6,064 nt of DNA from Sediminibacterium sp. (GTDB taxonomy: Bacteria; Bacteroidota; Bacteroidia; Chitinophagales; Chitinophagaceae): NCBI GenBank assembly GCA_023256555.1, contig JALRFB010000064.1:1-6064 (forward strand), read 5' to 3'. How positions within the stretch are numbered: the stretch's first letter is position 1; each line of letters begins with the position of its first letter. This document shows positions 5,897 through 6,064 of the stretch, in pieces. Under the pieces are notes generated by a model, which was not told the origin of the DNA, did no database searches, and was given only the letters and a program-made list of their open reading frames with translations. The position numbers were made by a program, and so were the translations under genes.

Positions 5897-6064
5897 TGTC
5901 GTATTCTTTAATTTTTCTATACAATGTTCTCTCACTTATGCCTAAATCAGTGGAAGCGTCTTTACGTCTTCCCTTATGCTTTTTTAAGGCTTTTAAAATT
6001 AACTCTTTTTCTTTATCCATGATGTTTAAAGATTCGTCAATCTCGTAATGTGTGGGAATTTCAT
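5886..6064 (-). CDS. C-terminus of NtrC-type sigma-54-dependent regulator (Fis-type HTH)
   Basis: Only the last 58 codons are in the window; the stop TAA is at 5886-5888. The fragment is a Fis-type helix-turn-helix: EKELILKALKKHKGRRKDAS, then TDLGISERTLYRKIKEYDIE. This is the DNA-binding end of bacterial enhancer-binding proteins, which activate sigma-54 RNA polymerase through an AAA+ domain; that domain would lie upstream, outside the window. In Bacteroidota an NtrC-type regulator often stands directly before lptE, the TPR-like gene and secG, and this layout fits. The end of the gene overlaps the lptE start region, so the genes are probably co-transcribed and coupled. Its target genes cannot be told from this fragment. 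Confidence 0.85.
   Translation of the reverse strand, partial: EIPTHYEIDESLNIMDKEKELILKALKKHKGRRKDASTDLGISERTLYRKIKEYDIEE

Noticed and set aside
5754..5945. Plus-strand 63-codon hydrophobic frame
   Set aside because: Antisense of the LptE signal peptide and the regulator end; the hydrophobicity comes from AT-rich sequence.

Overview
The window looks like chromosomal DNA of a Bacteroidota bacterium, probably in or near the Chitinophagales; that placement is inferred from protein character, not computed. The grounds are AT-rich sequence, a TAnnTTTG-type promoter element, little visible Shine-Dalgarno sequence, a PafA-type alkaline phosphatase, and the gene order NtrC-type regulator, lptE, TPR-like protein, secG, which I know from other Bacteroidota.

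Layout. (1) Positions 1 to about 420 do not fit the rest. A minus-strand frame open to the window edge encodes a charged, coiled-coil-like protein of unknown family. It is joined through a short segment with small repeats to a pafA-like alkaline phosphatase that keeps only its first ~145 family-like residues. (2) A short divergent promoter region (856-950) separates this pafA remnant from a complete plus-strand alpha-oxoamine synthase (951-2207) of the serine palmitoyltransferase-like type, which ends at a strong hairpin terminator. (3) Everything from 2250 to 6064 is on the minus strand and reads, in transcription order: C-terminus of an NtrC/Fis-type sigma-54 regulator, lptE, a TPR-like conserved protein, secG, a hairpin terminator or attenuator, mltG, and a YihY/BrkB membrane protein that ends facing the oxoamine synthase across the shared terminator.

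Together the minus-strand genes form a cell-envelope cluster: LptE for LPS export to the outer membrane, SecG for inner-membrane protein translocation, MltG for ending peptidoglycan strands, and YihY as an inner-membrane protein of unclear role. Several genes touch or overlap by a few bases (regulator/lptE, lptE/TPR, TPR/secG), which suggests translational coupling. The oxoamine synthase probably makes the long-chain base of sphingolipids or sulfonolipids, also envelope components.

I found no tRNA, rRNA, CRISPR array, complete mobile element or clearly new system. The part most in need of checking is the left-end junction, which is either a real rearrangement or insertion, or an assembly chimera.
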